Positions 13,436 to 24,530 of a DNA stretch of 64,000 bases are shown in pieces. This DNA comes from Ilex aquifolium (Eukaryota; Streptophyta; Magnoliopsida; Aquifoliales; Aquifoliaceae). The number at the start of each line of letters is the position of its first letter. The stretch's first letter is position 1. The DNA lies in NCBI GenBank assembly GCA_951799425.1, contig OX637391.1:13014551-13078550 (forward strand). The letters are read 5' to 3'. The notes beneath the pieces were generated by a model. The model was not told where the DNA came from. It saw only the letters and a program-made list of their open reading frames with translations, and made no database searches. Made by a program: the position numbers and the translations under genes.

Positions 13436-14829
13436 CCTTCATCCATTAATGAAGTCATTTACTACACACTCAAAGCTAAAATTATTATTCATACCTTTAA
13501 TAATACACTCAAATCTAACAAATTAATCAAATGTCAAATACAAAAAATTCAAATACATTTCACCTCATCAGAAGGCAAGGGAGATGGAGATGGTATGGAC
13601 GACTTCTTTTTCCTTTTTCCGCTTACTTTACTTTGTTTTTTGCAGAACTTATGAATTTCATCATACATAACAAGGGCATCACAAATTCTGTAAACATAAG
13701 AACTTTCAATTTCTAAATAAAGGCACAAGTTATTTTTAAATAATTTCAGATATTCTAGAAACGGTGAGAGTTCTATCATTCATGTATAAGAGATCATCCA
13801 TAATGCAGCACATTTTTCAGCTCCCAAACTCATTCATGAAGTTTCTCAAAGCAATTGTGAAGTCCTTGCCGCATTGCCATTCCCAGGTTTATACTTCGTC
13901 ACATTTTTTCTACTTGAAGTATCAAACATGAAATAGCAAATAATTTCAAGATTCATCCAAAATTTGCTAATAGCTTCAAACTATTTAAACCAGAGCAAGC
14001 ACTTTAATTTTCTCTATGTTCACTTTAATTTTAAATTATGTAACTAAAAGAGCAAAATTCTCACATTAAAATTAAAATTTTATTACTAGACTAGGTCTTG
14101 ATCAAGAAGTATTGGACGCCATTACTGGCAAGCTTCCTTTCAAATACCAAGACCGACACCCCCACTTTCTGAATACTAAAAAAGGTATAGATAACGTAAG
14201 ATGAGTGTCAACCAACTCAGTAAGTTAATCCAATTATAATTAAACAAGGTTTGAAAATAGCATAATATTTCAATGTTTTAGATTTAAATCAACATTTGAG
14301 CATATGTACATGAACATCAAAATAGTGTCAAACTGAAAACAGTAAATTAGCGATTGGCACATTGATAATGAATCAATTGAAATAGGCCAAAATTTATATA
14401 ATATCAAGTATCAACTAACTCATCCTAAATTGCAAACAGAGAGAGAGAGAGAGATGTACTTACTGGGTCAAGTGAACGAATGAAATCACAATGCACAGCC
14501 CACGTCTCAGTGAGTGAAGCAGATCTTCAATGGTTGTCGAGAGTCGCAGCAGATCTTCAACGATGATTATCGAGGGTCGCAGTCGAAGTTTGATTTCGAT
14601 CCACAGAATGAATCACACCAGTTAGAGAGATGAATGAGCGCTTGAGAATTTGGAGTTTCAGTCGTCCAGCCTTGCTCGAGAGATGCGGCAGCAAACGATT
14701 TGGGGGAAAATGCCAAAAGAAAGTGACCAACGTGGTTGTTATAATTTTGGTAAAATTTCAACTATACCCCTCCTTGTTTACCATACCTTCAAAGACATCC
14801 CCTATATTTTCAAATTTTTTTACGTATTA

Positions 14830-15370
14830 AAATTCAGGCCGATTAAAATTCGATTCGAACTAATTAAAATTTATTTTTTACGCATTAAATTTGAGGCGAT
14901 TAAAAATTATTTTTTTTACGTATTAAAATTTGAGCCGATTAAAATTCTATTTGAGCCAATTAAAAATTATTTTTAATCGACTCAAATCAAATTTTAATCA
15001 ATTCGCATTGAATTTTAATTGGCCTAATTTTAATACATAAAAAAATATAAATTTTAATTGACTCAAATTTTAATGAATCGAATTTTAATTGACACGAATT
15101 TTAATAAATAAAAAAAATATAAATTTTAATAGACTCGAAAGCGAATTTTAATCGGTGGTAGAGCTCAAATCGGCTCGAATTTTAATACGTTAAAAAAAAT
15201 TTATAATAGGCTCGAATTAATATATAAAAAAAAGAATTTAATCAACTCGAATCGAATTTTAATCGGCTCAAATTTTTAATATGTAGAAAAATAAATTTTA
15301 ATCAACTCGAATTTAATATGTAAAAAAATAAATTTTAATCGGCTCGAATTTTAATAAAATTTTATGTAGA
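14830..15370. repeat. Degenerate AT-rich minisatellite inside the CACTA element
   Basis: About 540 bp is built from imperfect units around TTTTAATCGGCTCGAA and its reverse complement, spaced roughly 20-35 bp apart with A-rich spacers. The unit occurs in both orientations, so the region can fold on itself. It differs from the GCGACGGC subterminal repeats and lies just inside the right subterminal region. It has no coding signal. Confidence 0.75.
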
Positions 15371-15828
15371 AATATTGTTTGGGGTTCATGTAGGGACATT
15401 TTTTGTATTTTAGAAGAATTTTTTTTTTGTTAGAAATGGTTGTTTAATGACATGGGGTGTCAATGATCTTAAGTGCTTGATATTTTTTATAAAAGAGAGC
15501 TAATGGCAGAAATGGGGAAAAAATGAATAAGAAATATAAAAATAGGTAGTTTTATTTATTGGGGGAAAAGCAAGCAAAAAAAATGCCAAAAAAATAAATT
15601 TTAAAAAAAGGTCATCTTTATCTTGTTAAATTACTTGCGACAAGGCATAGCCATCACAAAAAAAAAAAGATAACGCAAAATTTATCATTTGTGACGGCAA
15701 TCCAACTGTCGCAAAAAAGATGCCGCAAAAAATGACTTTTTTGTGGCGGCAAATCTTACTGTCACAAAAAATTCGCCTCAAAAGGCCTTAATTCTTGTAG
15801 TGTGTCAACAAATGAGTTGAAGCGTGTC

Positions 15829-16208
15829 ATTTTTTCTAAGGGTGTCAAAATATGACACGGCACGAACACGACACAAAATTAAAAGATTTATGTCTTCCTT
15901 AAGCCACCCGTTTCATAATTGAATGGGCACGACACAACACAATTAATAAACAAATCGGATATGGGTGAAATCAATCAAAAGAAATATACGACACAAATCG
16001 TTTACATATTGGTTATGCACGATTCATATTATACATAAACCTGATCGTTTACATACTAGTTATGCACTATTCATACACAACACGAACCTTATTTGTTAGA
16101 CACGAATTAATAAATGAATCAGGTATGGGTGGAGTGTTTTTTGACATAAATTCACTAAGTCAATACGAACCTACTTCACCTAATACGATTGACAGTTCTA
16201 GTTTTTCC
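15829..16208. mobile_element. Small hAT-like element (TAAGGGTGTCAA ends)
   Basis: The element spans about 15837-16200 (364 bp), starting TAAGGGTGTCAAAA and ending TTGACAGTTCTA. Its interior is rich in CACGACACAA and CGTTTACATA-type repeats. Flanking 8-mers ATTTTTTC and GTTTTTCC match at six of eight bases, consistent with an aged 8-bp target duplication. This TAGGGGTGTYAA class is common in plant genomes. It lies about 30 bp right of the CACTA element. Confidence 0.65.
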
Positions 16209-17872
16209 TATTACAACTTATTTGGCCAACATTTGAAGTGAAGCAAACAACATCACAACCATAATTATCATGTTAAAATTAAATATAGGCTGAGTAAACT
16301 ATGTATCCTAAATTCATTTCTTTATCCATTCAGTTAAGGGATGCTCGGGTATTACTCGGGTTATATGTAGATAGGGTATAATCTCTTAAAGAATAATTTT
16401 CAATAAATAACGAAAAATAATAGGTTTGCGGTAACACATATTAAAAAGATCGAAAAAGCATATCAGTTGATGTACCCAAGCCATGGTCAAATGAGTGAAG
16501 TATCTAAGCCATCATTATAGGCTAAATCCACTTTATTCAATTTTTTCAAGTAGAACTCTCCCTTTTGAAGCACCTAGAAGTTTTGGTCTCGTTCATCATT
16601 GGACCAAACCGCTTGAATAGCTACATTGTTCAAGCAAACAATTATTAGGATTAGACAATGCAGCAAAGAAGAACAACCAAAGCCTCGTCCAAAACAGAGC
16701 AAGCCCAACTTGAAAATACTCTCAGTCAAACATAAATTGCACCCCACACCCATCAGAGAGCAAGACAGAAATAAAAGAGACTATATGCTTTTAACCAGAA
16801 TTTCAATACTCCTACATGGAGTAAGAATAAGGGTCTTCATCACATTCTTCCAAATCTCAATCCACCCAAAAGAATGGGAACTGTATAAATCAGTTGAAAT
16901 TATCTCCTAAATTAGAATATGGGTTGAACAGAAAAAATGTAGACAATTTATTCTATAGGAGTTACCAAATGTGGAGTCAAACCACTATTTAAAGCATCCA
17001 ACTAAGTGTTTATAATTTTTTCCAAAGAATATTTACCAAACCTTAATAACAATCATTAGCTATACATAAATTGAACAACTCAATTACCACTGATATATAG
17101 TGTCACCTAAATTCACAATGAAATATATTTATCTTGGTTTATTGTGTATTTTTTTACAAAATAAGAACCGTACGACTGGAAAAATCTATTTTCAAGAAGA
17201 CGATGATAAAAAAAAAATAGTTGTCTGAAAAATGGTCCAGTTGTAATCCTTTCCATGAATTTTCTTCTTCCTGGGTTAGCCTTCAGAAGTGGCGACTTAT
17301 ATAACCTCCTCAACTGCAGCTTCAAGCCCCTACTTAAATTGTAATGATAGAAAACGGAAATAATTTATGTTAGTTTTTCTAGTTCTTTGGTGCCTCTCGC
17401 AATATTTATCAATGGAATACTGGATTAGAGAATAGAGTAACTTACAATAGAAAAAATATCCATGATGAGCGGCAGAACAGTTCAATCTTTACGATAGAGG
17501 ACAAAAGCAAAAAAGAAAGTATGTTATAGGAGAGAGAGCTTGAAATGAGAGGAGTCTCCTTCATGATGGGTCTTGAAGAAGGAGAAGAAACTGCGATTGA
17601 GATCAGGGCTCTTTGACTGCCCGAACAAGCTCAAAAACTTCAATTAATACCCATAGAATATGAATGAAATGATGATTGTTGCTTACAAAACTGACTTTCC
17701 TGAATATGAATGGTATGACTTTAGTACTGCGATTGTAAATTGCCGGTAACTTTAGTGACTTCTTTGAATTATTGGAGGGTCAATAATTTATTGTTTAGGT
17801 TTTAGATGGCTTTATAGAATTGTTGAAGGTCAAAAAAGGAAATCAAAAGTTTTAATTTTAGATTAGTATAGA
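16209..17872. other. Helitron flank with possible captured gene fragment
   Basis: No gene is recognised with confidence. On the minus strand a possible first exon (MDIFSI, ending at GTAAGTTAC near 17445) follows a purine/pyrimidine-biased leader at 17470-17640. Further down, after a TAAGTAG acceptor-like site near 17330, GLEAAVEEVI is open. This leader-exon-intron arrangement inside a probable Helitron suggests a captured 5' gene fragment, but the source gene cannot be named. Confidence 0.25.
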
Positions 17873-19165
17873 TAATCTATACTATAGATAGATAGATATG
17901 CAATTAATTCATTAATGATCAAATTTGGCCAATTTAATTGTTGAATATACATAGAGCAAGAATATCAATAGTTACACGGTTAAGATATAGCATTAAACAA
18001 TGATCTGGTCTTAAAAAGATAAAATTGATATTATAATATTAGTTGAGGAATAATTAGAATTTTTTTAAGTCGTCTTTTATTATTAGTATATATATAGATA
18101 TATGTGTGTAACGTGTTGAATGGGCAAGGAAGACATAGATGGACGGCTGTAAAGATGACGTTTTAATTATTGGACAAAAAAAAAAGAGGAGATGAAAGGT
18201 CATTGCACCTACTCAATAAATAGATGAACTTTTATGACGAATAACATTTATAATATATTAATTCAAGGTAGTTTAGATAATTAAGAAATGTTATAGAGTA
18301 AAAGAGGAAAATAAAAGTTTTTCCAAGATACATATTTTTTAAAGTAGTATAGATTCATTTAGAGTAATGTGATTTAGACTTAAAAATTAGTTTAATTTAT
18401 TGACTTAATAATATGATAATGACATAGTCGAATAAAATTATTTGATAGTAAATATTGGATTTATTTATTAGGACTCTATCACTTGACACATCATTAGGTT
18501 AGCAAATTAAATTAATTTTTTAGGTACCAATAATATTATTTATTTATTTATGTGACATTCTTGGGCATAGAGTTTTTGTTCTGGTGACAACTACTTAAAC
18601 CAACCACTCAATTTGATATCAAATTTTTTTATTTTTTTTTTTGCTATTCAATTTGATATCAAATTTAGACACTGAAAGTTACCTTTTTTCTTTATTGAGT
18701 CTGTGAGAGAGTGAATAGTTGTATAAGTTCAGGGTTGGGTGTTTAAACTTGAATTACTCAAGTTTGTAATTTTTTTTCAAATTTTTAAACTTGAATTATT
18801 CAAGTTTGCAATTTTTTTTAGAAAATTAGATGAAAGATCGTACATGTAGAAGAATTTTGTCCATTCATGTAAATTTTGCATGCTTTGATTTTTTTCATCA
18901 ACCTGCTGTGGAATTTATCAAAAAAGGTAAGAAGATGTTGGCTCCTTGTGATAAATTTTTGTTTCTGTTCCGGTTTATAAATATCAGTGCTTACCAGTCA
19001 CATTAAAATCATCCAGTTTAGTTTAGTTTTAATGGGTTTTTTTTTTTTTTTTTGTGAATTATATAAACGATCTGAATTAAGAATCGACCCAGTCTAGACA
19101 TTGATTCCCCAATTTTTCAAGTTAACCCGCGGATGTGGTTCAGTTTTGATCGGCTTAGTTTTGAT
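17873..19165. other. AT-rich intergenic stretch
   Basis: No gene is seen. There are TATA and GATA tracts near 17875-17900 and 18085-18105. Another TCTATACTACTTTAAAAAAT start-like sequence occurs on the minus strand from about 18353, a second possible Helitron 5' end without a matching 3' end. Confidence 0.3.
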
Positions 19166-19667
19166 TAGGGGTGTTAAACGTGTCGGGTTAAACGGGTGAC
19201 GGGTGAAAAACATGTAAATCCATACACGACCCGTTTAATAAACGGGTGAAAAATCTCAACACGAACACGAACCGTTTAATAAACGAGTAACACGACACGA
19301 CTCGTTTAACCCGCTTTATTTTAATTTATAATTATTTATTATTATATTTTTGTGGTTGTCACTAAATTAAAAAAAAAAAATTGTGGCTATCACTAAAAAT
19401 AATATATATATATATTTTTTCTATGGCTGTCACTAAAAACAAAATCTGCCTAATTTTTTAAAATAATTATTAATTTATTATTATATTAATTTTATTTAAA
19501 CGGGTAAACGGGTGATAAATGGGTTGATATGACTCACCCGAACACGACTCATTTATTAAACATGTCTAACGGGTCAACCCGTTTATCATCCGAACTCGTT
19601 AAGATCTCACTCAAACTCGTTTAACTCGTATCGGTTAATCGTGTCGTATCAGATTTTGACAGTTTTA
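19166..19667. mobile_element. hAT-like element (TAGGGGTGTTAA start), Gly-Asn rich ACGGGT repeats
   Basis: It begins TAGGGGTGTTAAACGTG at 19166 and ends near TTTTGACAGTTTTA at 19667. The ends are packed with AACGGGTGA, CGTTTAATAAACGGG and CACGACACGACTCG motifs in both orientations and surround an AT-rich core. The right end has drifted from the canonical GACAGCCCTA, and no convincing 8-bp duplication remains, so this copy is older than the one at 44.6 kb. Confidence 0.6.
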
Positions 19668-19692
19668 ATAACTATGCATAGAGTTGTCAATA

Positions 19693-19693
19693 T

Positions 19694-19726
<33 letters not shown>

Positions 19727-19727
19727 A
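19693..19727. repeat. (AG)n microsatellite
   Basis: A GA dinucleotide run of about 35 bases with one interruption. It has no coding context. Confidence 0.9.
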
Positions 19728-20099
19728 ATAGATATTTTTTTTGTCAACTGATAAAATATGAATGGTTTGGACTAAAGGACAAATAATAAGTATTGACGTG
19801 TAGTTAATGCTTTAAAAGGACTGACATTAGACTTATCAACTAAAAAGAGTCTTGTAATGTATTTTTGACAACTTTTCGGTACAAATAAAGACTTTGCCGA
19901 GCACTTCAGACTATGTCATTCAAATTTAAGCATTTCTCTTCTCCTTGAGCGTACTTATATTCTTAGACTTTTTATTGGTATTTTTTATGGCAAAAAGTAT
20001 AGAGTGTGTGCGTCTGTGAAGCTTCTGTTTTGAGAAAATTTCATTCACACTCCTTATAATTAAGTCTAAATTCAATGATACCTCTTCTCGATTCTAAAA

Positions 20100-20225
20100 C
20101 TTCATTGCATACTTTTCTGATTTATATTTTCAAATCAAATTCGGCAGTTTTAGTACCTAAAAAAAAAGTCGTAGATAGGAGGGGTGCTCCAGGGGTCGAA
20201 CCTCTGACTCTCAAGTCAGTATCTG
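20100..20225 (-). mobile_element. Antisense LTR fragment (U5 part)
   Basis: On the minus strand 20219 to 20168 reads GACTTGAG, AGTCAGAGGTT, CGACCCCT, AGCACCCCTCC then ACGACTTT. This is the same run of blocks that appears on the plus strand at 36891-36945 in the LTR of the older Tat element. The piece is therefore a leftover U5 segment of a related LTR in the opposite orientation, just left of the integrase remnant. It is a fossil scrap with no coding role. Confidence 0.6.
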
Positions 20226-20329
20226 GGAATTTAAGGTGCATTAATTTTACTGGGCTTAGTGTGCTTACTTGGTCTTATCTCGGAGGTCCCCTTTTATAGT
20301 ATTTTGACCACCAGAAAGATGCAAGGTAC

Positions 20330-21470
20330 GTTGTTATAGGCAGAGTTTTATATAAAAGAGGTTTCCTCATTCCTTATTTACATTGTTTGGAGAAAGAGGA
20401 AGCTCAGTATGTTCTTAGAGATATTCATGAAGGAGAATGTGGGAACCACCTGAGAGGGAGAGCTCTGCCCTACAAAGCACTCCTCCAGTGGGTCAATTGG
20501 CCAACCATACAGAAGGATGTCATGCAGTTTATGAAAACTTGTGATAGTTGTTAGAGCTTCGCCAACGTGTCAAAGAAACCTCCATTGGAGCTTTCTCTTA
20601 TGAAAAGTCCTTGGTCGTTTGCCCAATGGGGCAATGACATAGTCAGACCTCTGCCAGTCGAAAAGGGGCGGAACCGATTTACAGTTGTGGCGATTGATTA
20701 CTTCACCAAATGGGTCGACGTAGAACCCTTGACCAATGTCACAAAAAAGAGACTTCGAGATTTCTTTTGGAAAGTCCATACTTTTTCGATTTGGGGTACC
20801 TCATGTTTTGGTGTCGGATAATGGAAAGTAGTTTGACAATGATCCATTCAAAGAATTATACTCCGAATATGGAGTTTGAAATCATTACTCCTCCCTAGGC
20901 TACCTGCAAGTTAATGGCCAAGCAAAGGTGACCATCAGGACACTTATGCAAGGAATCAAACCCTGCCTGAAAGAGTCAAATGGGCTATGGTAGAGGAACT
21001 GCCCCGAATCTTGTAGGCGTATTGCACGACGATAAGAACTTCAGCAAGGGAAACACCATTCTACCTGGACAATGGCACAGAGGCAATAATCCTAATCATA
21101 ATGGAGATGCAAACTTTCAGAGTCCAACATTATAATGGAGAGGAAAATGAAGAATAGCTCCATACTAACCTTGATCACCTAGAATAAAAAAAGGAGCAAT
21201 CTCGAATCGAACTGGCAGCTTACCAGGTTCAAATAGCCCACAACTATAAAAAAAAGATCAAGATCCGCGAGTTCGCCCCAGGAGACCTAGTCCTAAAAAA
21301 GGTAACCCAAGCTCCGAGGATCCTAAGCATGGAAAGCTGGGTGAAAACCGGGAAGGGCCCTATCAAATTACTCAGATGATAAATCTTGGAACTTATGAGC
21401 TGCATACATTGAATGGAAGAAAGCTGATGCATGTTTGGAATGCCGAGCACCTTAAGCAGTACTATTAGTG
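20330..21470 (+). pseudogene. Integrase remnant of the older Tat element
   Basis: Recognisable parts, in order, are the zinc-binding HHCC start (HEGECGNHL... with a later CDSC), the catalytic-core start (WGNDIVRPLP and AIDYFTKWVDVEPL), and a C-terminal segment resembling the end of the young element's integrase (VWNAEHLK). The fragment is similar throughout to the integrase at 27.2-28.3 kb and belongs to the same lineage. It is decayed, with many breaks, and is a fossil. Confidence 0.8.
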
Positions 21471-22051
21471 AGAATGGCTTTCTAAAATCATAAATAAGGA
21501 TGATAGTTCATCTTTGTCACTTTGATTTCTTTATTTAATTTTGTAATAAGTCTTGTCGCAAACTTTTCTTATAAGAAGAGTTATTAATAAAGAATGTTTG
21601 TTTCATCTCTTAGAATATTTTGTGTGAATCTTATGTCAAAAATCTCGAGAAAGCTCAATCTTGAGGAAACCAGACTTTTAGAAAAAATGCACCTTATTTA
21701 AAAAGAAGGATGGAAAGAGAAGAGCACCTCTAAAGAAAGCGCCTATCTCTAATAAAAAAAGAGAAAAAAAAAAAAGGGAAAGTTAAGAAGCCTTCCATTC
21801 ACTAGATCAAAAAGACCTAGCCCCGCCTAAGCTTGCTAGGGACCAACTTGGTTAACCACCAATTGAACAGTTGGCAATACTCCAAACTCAGCAAAATACT
21901 CTCTATACATAGTAGAGAGGAAAACTGCTTGGGTGTGACACCGATAAGCTTGACCTCCGAATAAAGGCAATTAAAAAGCCCAAAATTAGCAAGGCAAAAA
22001 TAGCCAAAGTAAGAGCAATATAAAGAAAGAACAGTTTACATAAACTACTTT

Positions 22052-22762
22052 TGATGATACCCAGAATAAAACTGGCACGTGCTCAGTAAGAGAGCTCAGC
22101 TCGGGAGCTCAGGCAAAATAAGCTGAGCTCCCCTAGCCATGAGCAGAGCTCATCCAGTCAGCACTAAGAGCTCCAAGTCGAAGGCGCGAGAGGAGAAATG
22201 CTGAGGGAACAACAAGACGACTCGGATACCCTTATTAAGGAGGTAGAATCCAATCCGAGGCAGAAAACCCGTATTTAACCATGATCTCCTCCTAAAACTA
22301 AGGAGGATCCCACAGAAGAAGGCAAAGATCTCTCCGTTTAAAGCCAGCCATAAGGAATTTAGGTAACTCCGGAATTGTGGATGAAGATAGGGCACGATCC
22401 CTTCAATGTAGGATAGTCCCGTATTAGAGGTAAATATGAGGCTATAAAAAGAAAGAGATATCCCCCATTAGAAGAGAGAGATTTTTTGAAACCCTAGTTC
22501 CCTGAGTATTCGACTGTAACACCTTCAATTCATCAATAAAGAAGAAGGAGCAAGAGCCTCCATTAGAGAGTGGACTAGCCGAGCTCACTGGCCGGTGAAC
22601 CACTATATTTCCACCGTATTTCACACATTATACACGACTAATTAGAGCTTTCATTCTCCACTTCATGAGCCTTGTAGCTCAGATGCCATATTAGTCCCCA
22701 TGCAAACTGTTCACGCCAATTAATCTGGTTCCTTAGCTCGTATCCGGAGGTTTACACCATCA
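22052..22762 (+). repeat. Left LTR of the young Tat element
   Basis: 711 bp, TG...CA ended. A TATA box (TATAAAAAGAAAGAG) lies at 22443, so U3 covers roughly the first 400 bp. The U3 is rich in GAGCTC/AGCTCA motifs. It matches the right LTR except for one T/C difference near 22678. Confidence 0.95.
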
Positions 22763-22790
22763 GTTTGGTGCCGTCTGTGGGAACGACTGT
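22763..22790 (+). promoter_or_regulatory. Primer-binding region after the left LTR
   Basis: Directly after the LTR the sequence is GTTTGGTGCCGTCTGTGGGA. This short conserved segment follows the left LTR in many plant Ty3/gypsy elements and is where a tRNA primes minus-strand synthesis. I have not assigned the tRNA. Confidence 0.65.
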
Positions 22791-22824
22791 TCCTGTTACA
22801 AGTAAGCTGATTCCTCAGTGACTG

Positions 22825-24530
22825 ATGGTAATAACTCGAAATATGAGCAGAAGTCAAACAAACCTACCCCGAATGCAAGATCAGCCGGAAACTGCCCACG
22901 GCAGACAACCCGGGAACATCCAGGAGGCGAATTCCCCCATTAATAACGAGTTGGAGGCCCTTCGTCTCTTCAACCAACGCTTGCTAAAGGAAAACGAAGA
23001 GCTGTCAAAGCTCGTACAACGCCCACGGGAGGCACCACCGGCCCAAGAAGGCCAGAGTAATCCCCCTCATAGGGAACCTCGATACTGGGACCCCCTTAGA
23101 GAGGTCAGCGAGGGAGGAGAAGGCAGCCAGGCCAGGGGATATGTCCCCTACGTACCCCCTGGTAATGGCCATAACGACGAAGTGCAAAGTCGGAACGACA
23201 GGGGTGAGAGGGGTGATTTTTTCCCTTATCCGCAAGACAGGAGAGAGCAGCACTGGGAGCAACGCTTCAAAGACTTCCAGCAAGAGCTCAGTCATATGAA
23301 AGAGGCCGTAAAGAGTAAGGCCCCGGTTACAATGGATGTTTTGGTTCAGCAAACCGAATCCCCATTCACCACGGGGGTGCTACACTTCCCTCTCCCACCA
23401 AAGTTCAGGATGCCCCAAATGGAGGTCTTTGACGGATCGAAAGATCCCGTGGATCATCTCAACACTTACAAGAACCAGATGGAGCTACATGGGTACCAGG
23501 ATCCTGTACGCTGCAGAGCTTTTGCCATCACGCTGAAAGGCTCCGCCTTAAACTGGTTTCATAGGCTCCCACCAGCCTCGATCTCATCCTTTAAAGAACT
23601 CTCCATTGCTTTTGTCTCTCACTTTATAGGAGCCCGGATACGCAGAAAGCCGAGCTACCACCTGCTGAATGTGAAGCAGGGTCCCCAGGAAAACCTAAGG
23701 ACTTATGTCCAAAGATTTAACTCGGAGACATTGAAAGTAGACGTCCCCGATGAAAAATTCGCCATAACTGCTTTCATTGCAGGATTGGGAGTGCAATCAA
23801 AGGATTTGATGTTCTCCATATCAAAAAACCCTCAGGCAAGTATGGCTGAGGTGTTAGCCAAGGCAGAGAAATATATAAACGGTGAAGAGGCACTCCTTTC
23901 TAAGGTGGTCGGTACGTCTTCGCGAAAGGAAAAGGAAAAAGAAGAGAAGAGAAGGGACAGAAGCCCTAGGAAGGAAAAAGGACGAGAGAGGTCCCCAAGG
24001 AGGGACAGAGACCGCTCGCCAAAGAGGAGAGGAAATGTCAGAGATCGGCTGGGTCCCATGCAACCTGAACTACAACCCAGGTATGGGCCTCAGCGGTTTA
24101 CCCCACTCACCGCTGCTGTGTCACAAGTACTGTATGAGGTCCAGAACGAGAAATTCTTAAAATGGCCACCTAGGATGAAGGCAGACCCGGCAAAGAGAGA
24201 CCCCACGAAATACTGTGATTATCACCGGGATCATGGACACCACACTGATGACTGCATTCAGTTAAAGAAGGAAATCGAGTTCTTGATTCAGCGAGGTCAG
24301 CTGCGTCGTTTTATAGCCAATGATAACCAGCATCGAGCCCTTCCGCCTCCACCACCCCGGCAGCAGGCACCTGCACCACACCAGCAGCCTCTAGGGGAAA
24401 TCAGAGTGATATCTGGAGGGTTCGCAGGAGGTGGAGAGTCTAGCTCAGCTCGGAAGGCGCACCTCCGACGGGTCAGAGCCGAAGAAGCTCTCGAGGTGCA
24501 TGCTGTATCCAAAGCACCACGTTTGGATAC
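22825..24530 (+). other. gag region of the young Tat element
   Basis: The N-terminal part is charged. A typical retrotransposon gag core follows (FDGSKDPVDHLNTYKNQM, then LKGSALNWFHRLP). Next is a strongly basic Arg/Lys/Ser stretch (about 23.9-24.05 kb), and then a zinc-knuckle-like CDYHRDHGHHTDDC near 24.21 kb (C-x2-H-x3-H-x4-C spacing). These are the capsid and nucleocapsid parts of the particle protein. Confidence 0.9.

Larger units (their letters stand above)
12086..15805. mobile_element. CACTA (En/Spm-type) transposon with TGT target duplication
   Basis: The element proper is 12089-15802 (3,714 bp). It starts CACTACAAGAAAA and ends TTCTTGTAGTG, giving inverted CACTACAAGAA termini. The three flanking bases are TGT on both sides (12086-12088 and 15803-15805), the 3-bp duplication expected of the superfamily. 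Both subterminal regions (12110-12390 and 15640-15790) carry many copies, in both orientations, of a motif like TTTTTGCGACGGC or GTGACGGCAAA, the usual transposase-binding subterminal repeats. The interior is only about 3.2 kb and lacks a full TNP2-type transposase, so this is a non-autonomous derivative. Near-perfect ends suggest fairly recent movement. Confidence 0.93.
11091..17872 (-). mobile_element. Probable non-autonomous Helitron, minus orientation, with nested insertions
   Basis: On the minus strand a TCTATACTAATCTAAAATT start lies at 17872 and is preceded by A. The other end reads ACGTGTAACGCACGT (hairpin, 5-bp stem, 11118 to 11104), nine bases, then CTAG ending at 11091 and followed by T. 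These are the family rules: 5' TC, 3' hairpin then CTRR, and insertion between A and T without target duplication. Length is 6.8 kb, of which 3.7 kb is a later CACTA insertion and about 0.36 kb a hAT-like element. No Rep/helicase coding is seen, so it would be non-autonomous. Several TCTATA-like starts lie close together near 17.87 kb, so the exact 5' end and the pairing of the two ends are inference. Confidence 0.45.

Noticed and set aside
18080-18360. A further Helitron in this interval, from a TCTATACTAC start near 18353
   Set aside because: No hairpin plus CTRR end could be paired with it.
20168-20225. tRNA-like sequence (GGTTCGACCCC on the minus strand after a CTGAC...GTCAG stem)
   Set aside because: No acceptor stem or D-arm, the anticodon loop is one base short, and the same blocks occur in the LTR at 36.9 kb. 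It is a U5 fragment.
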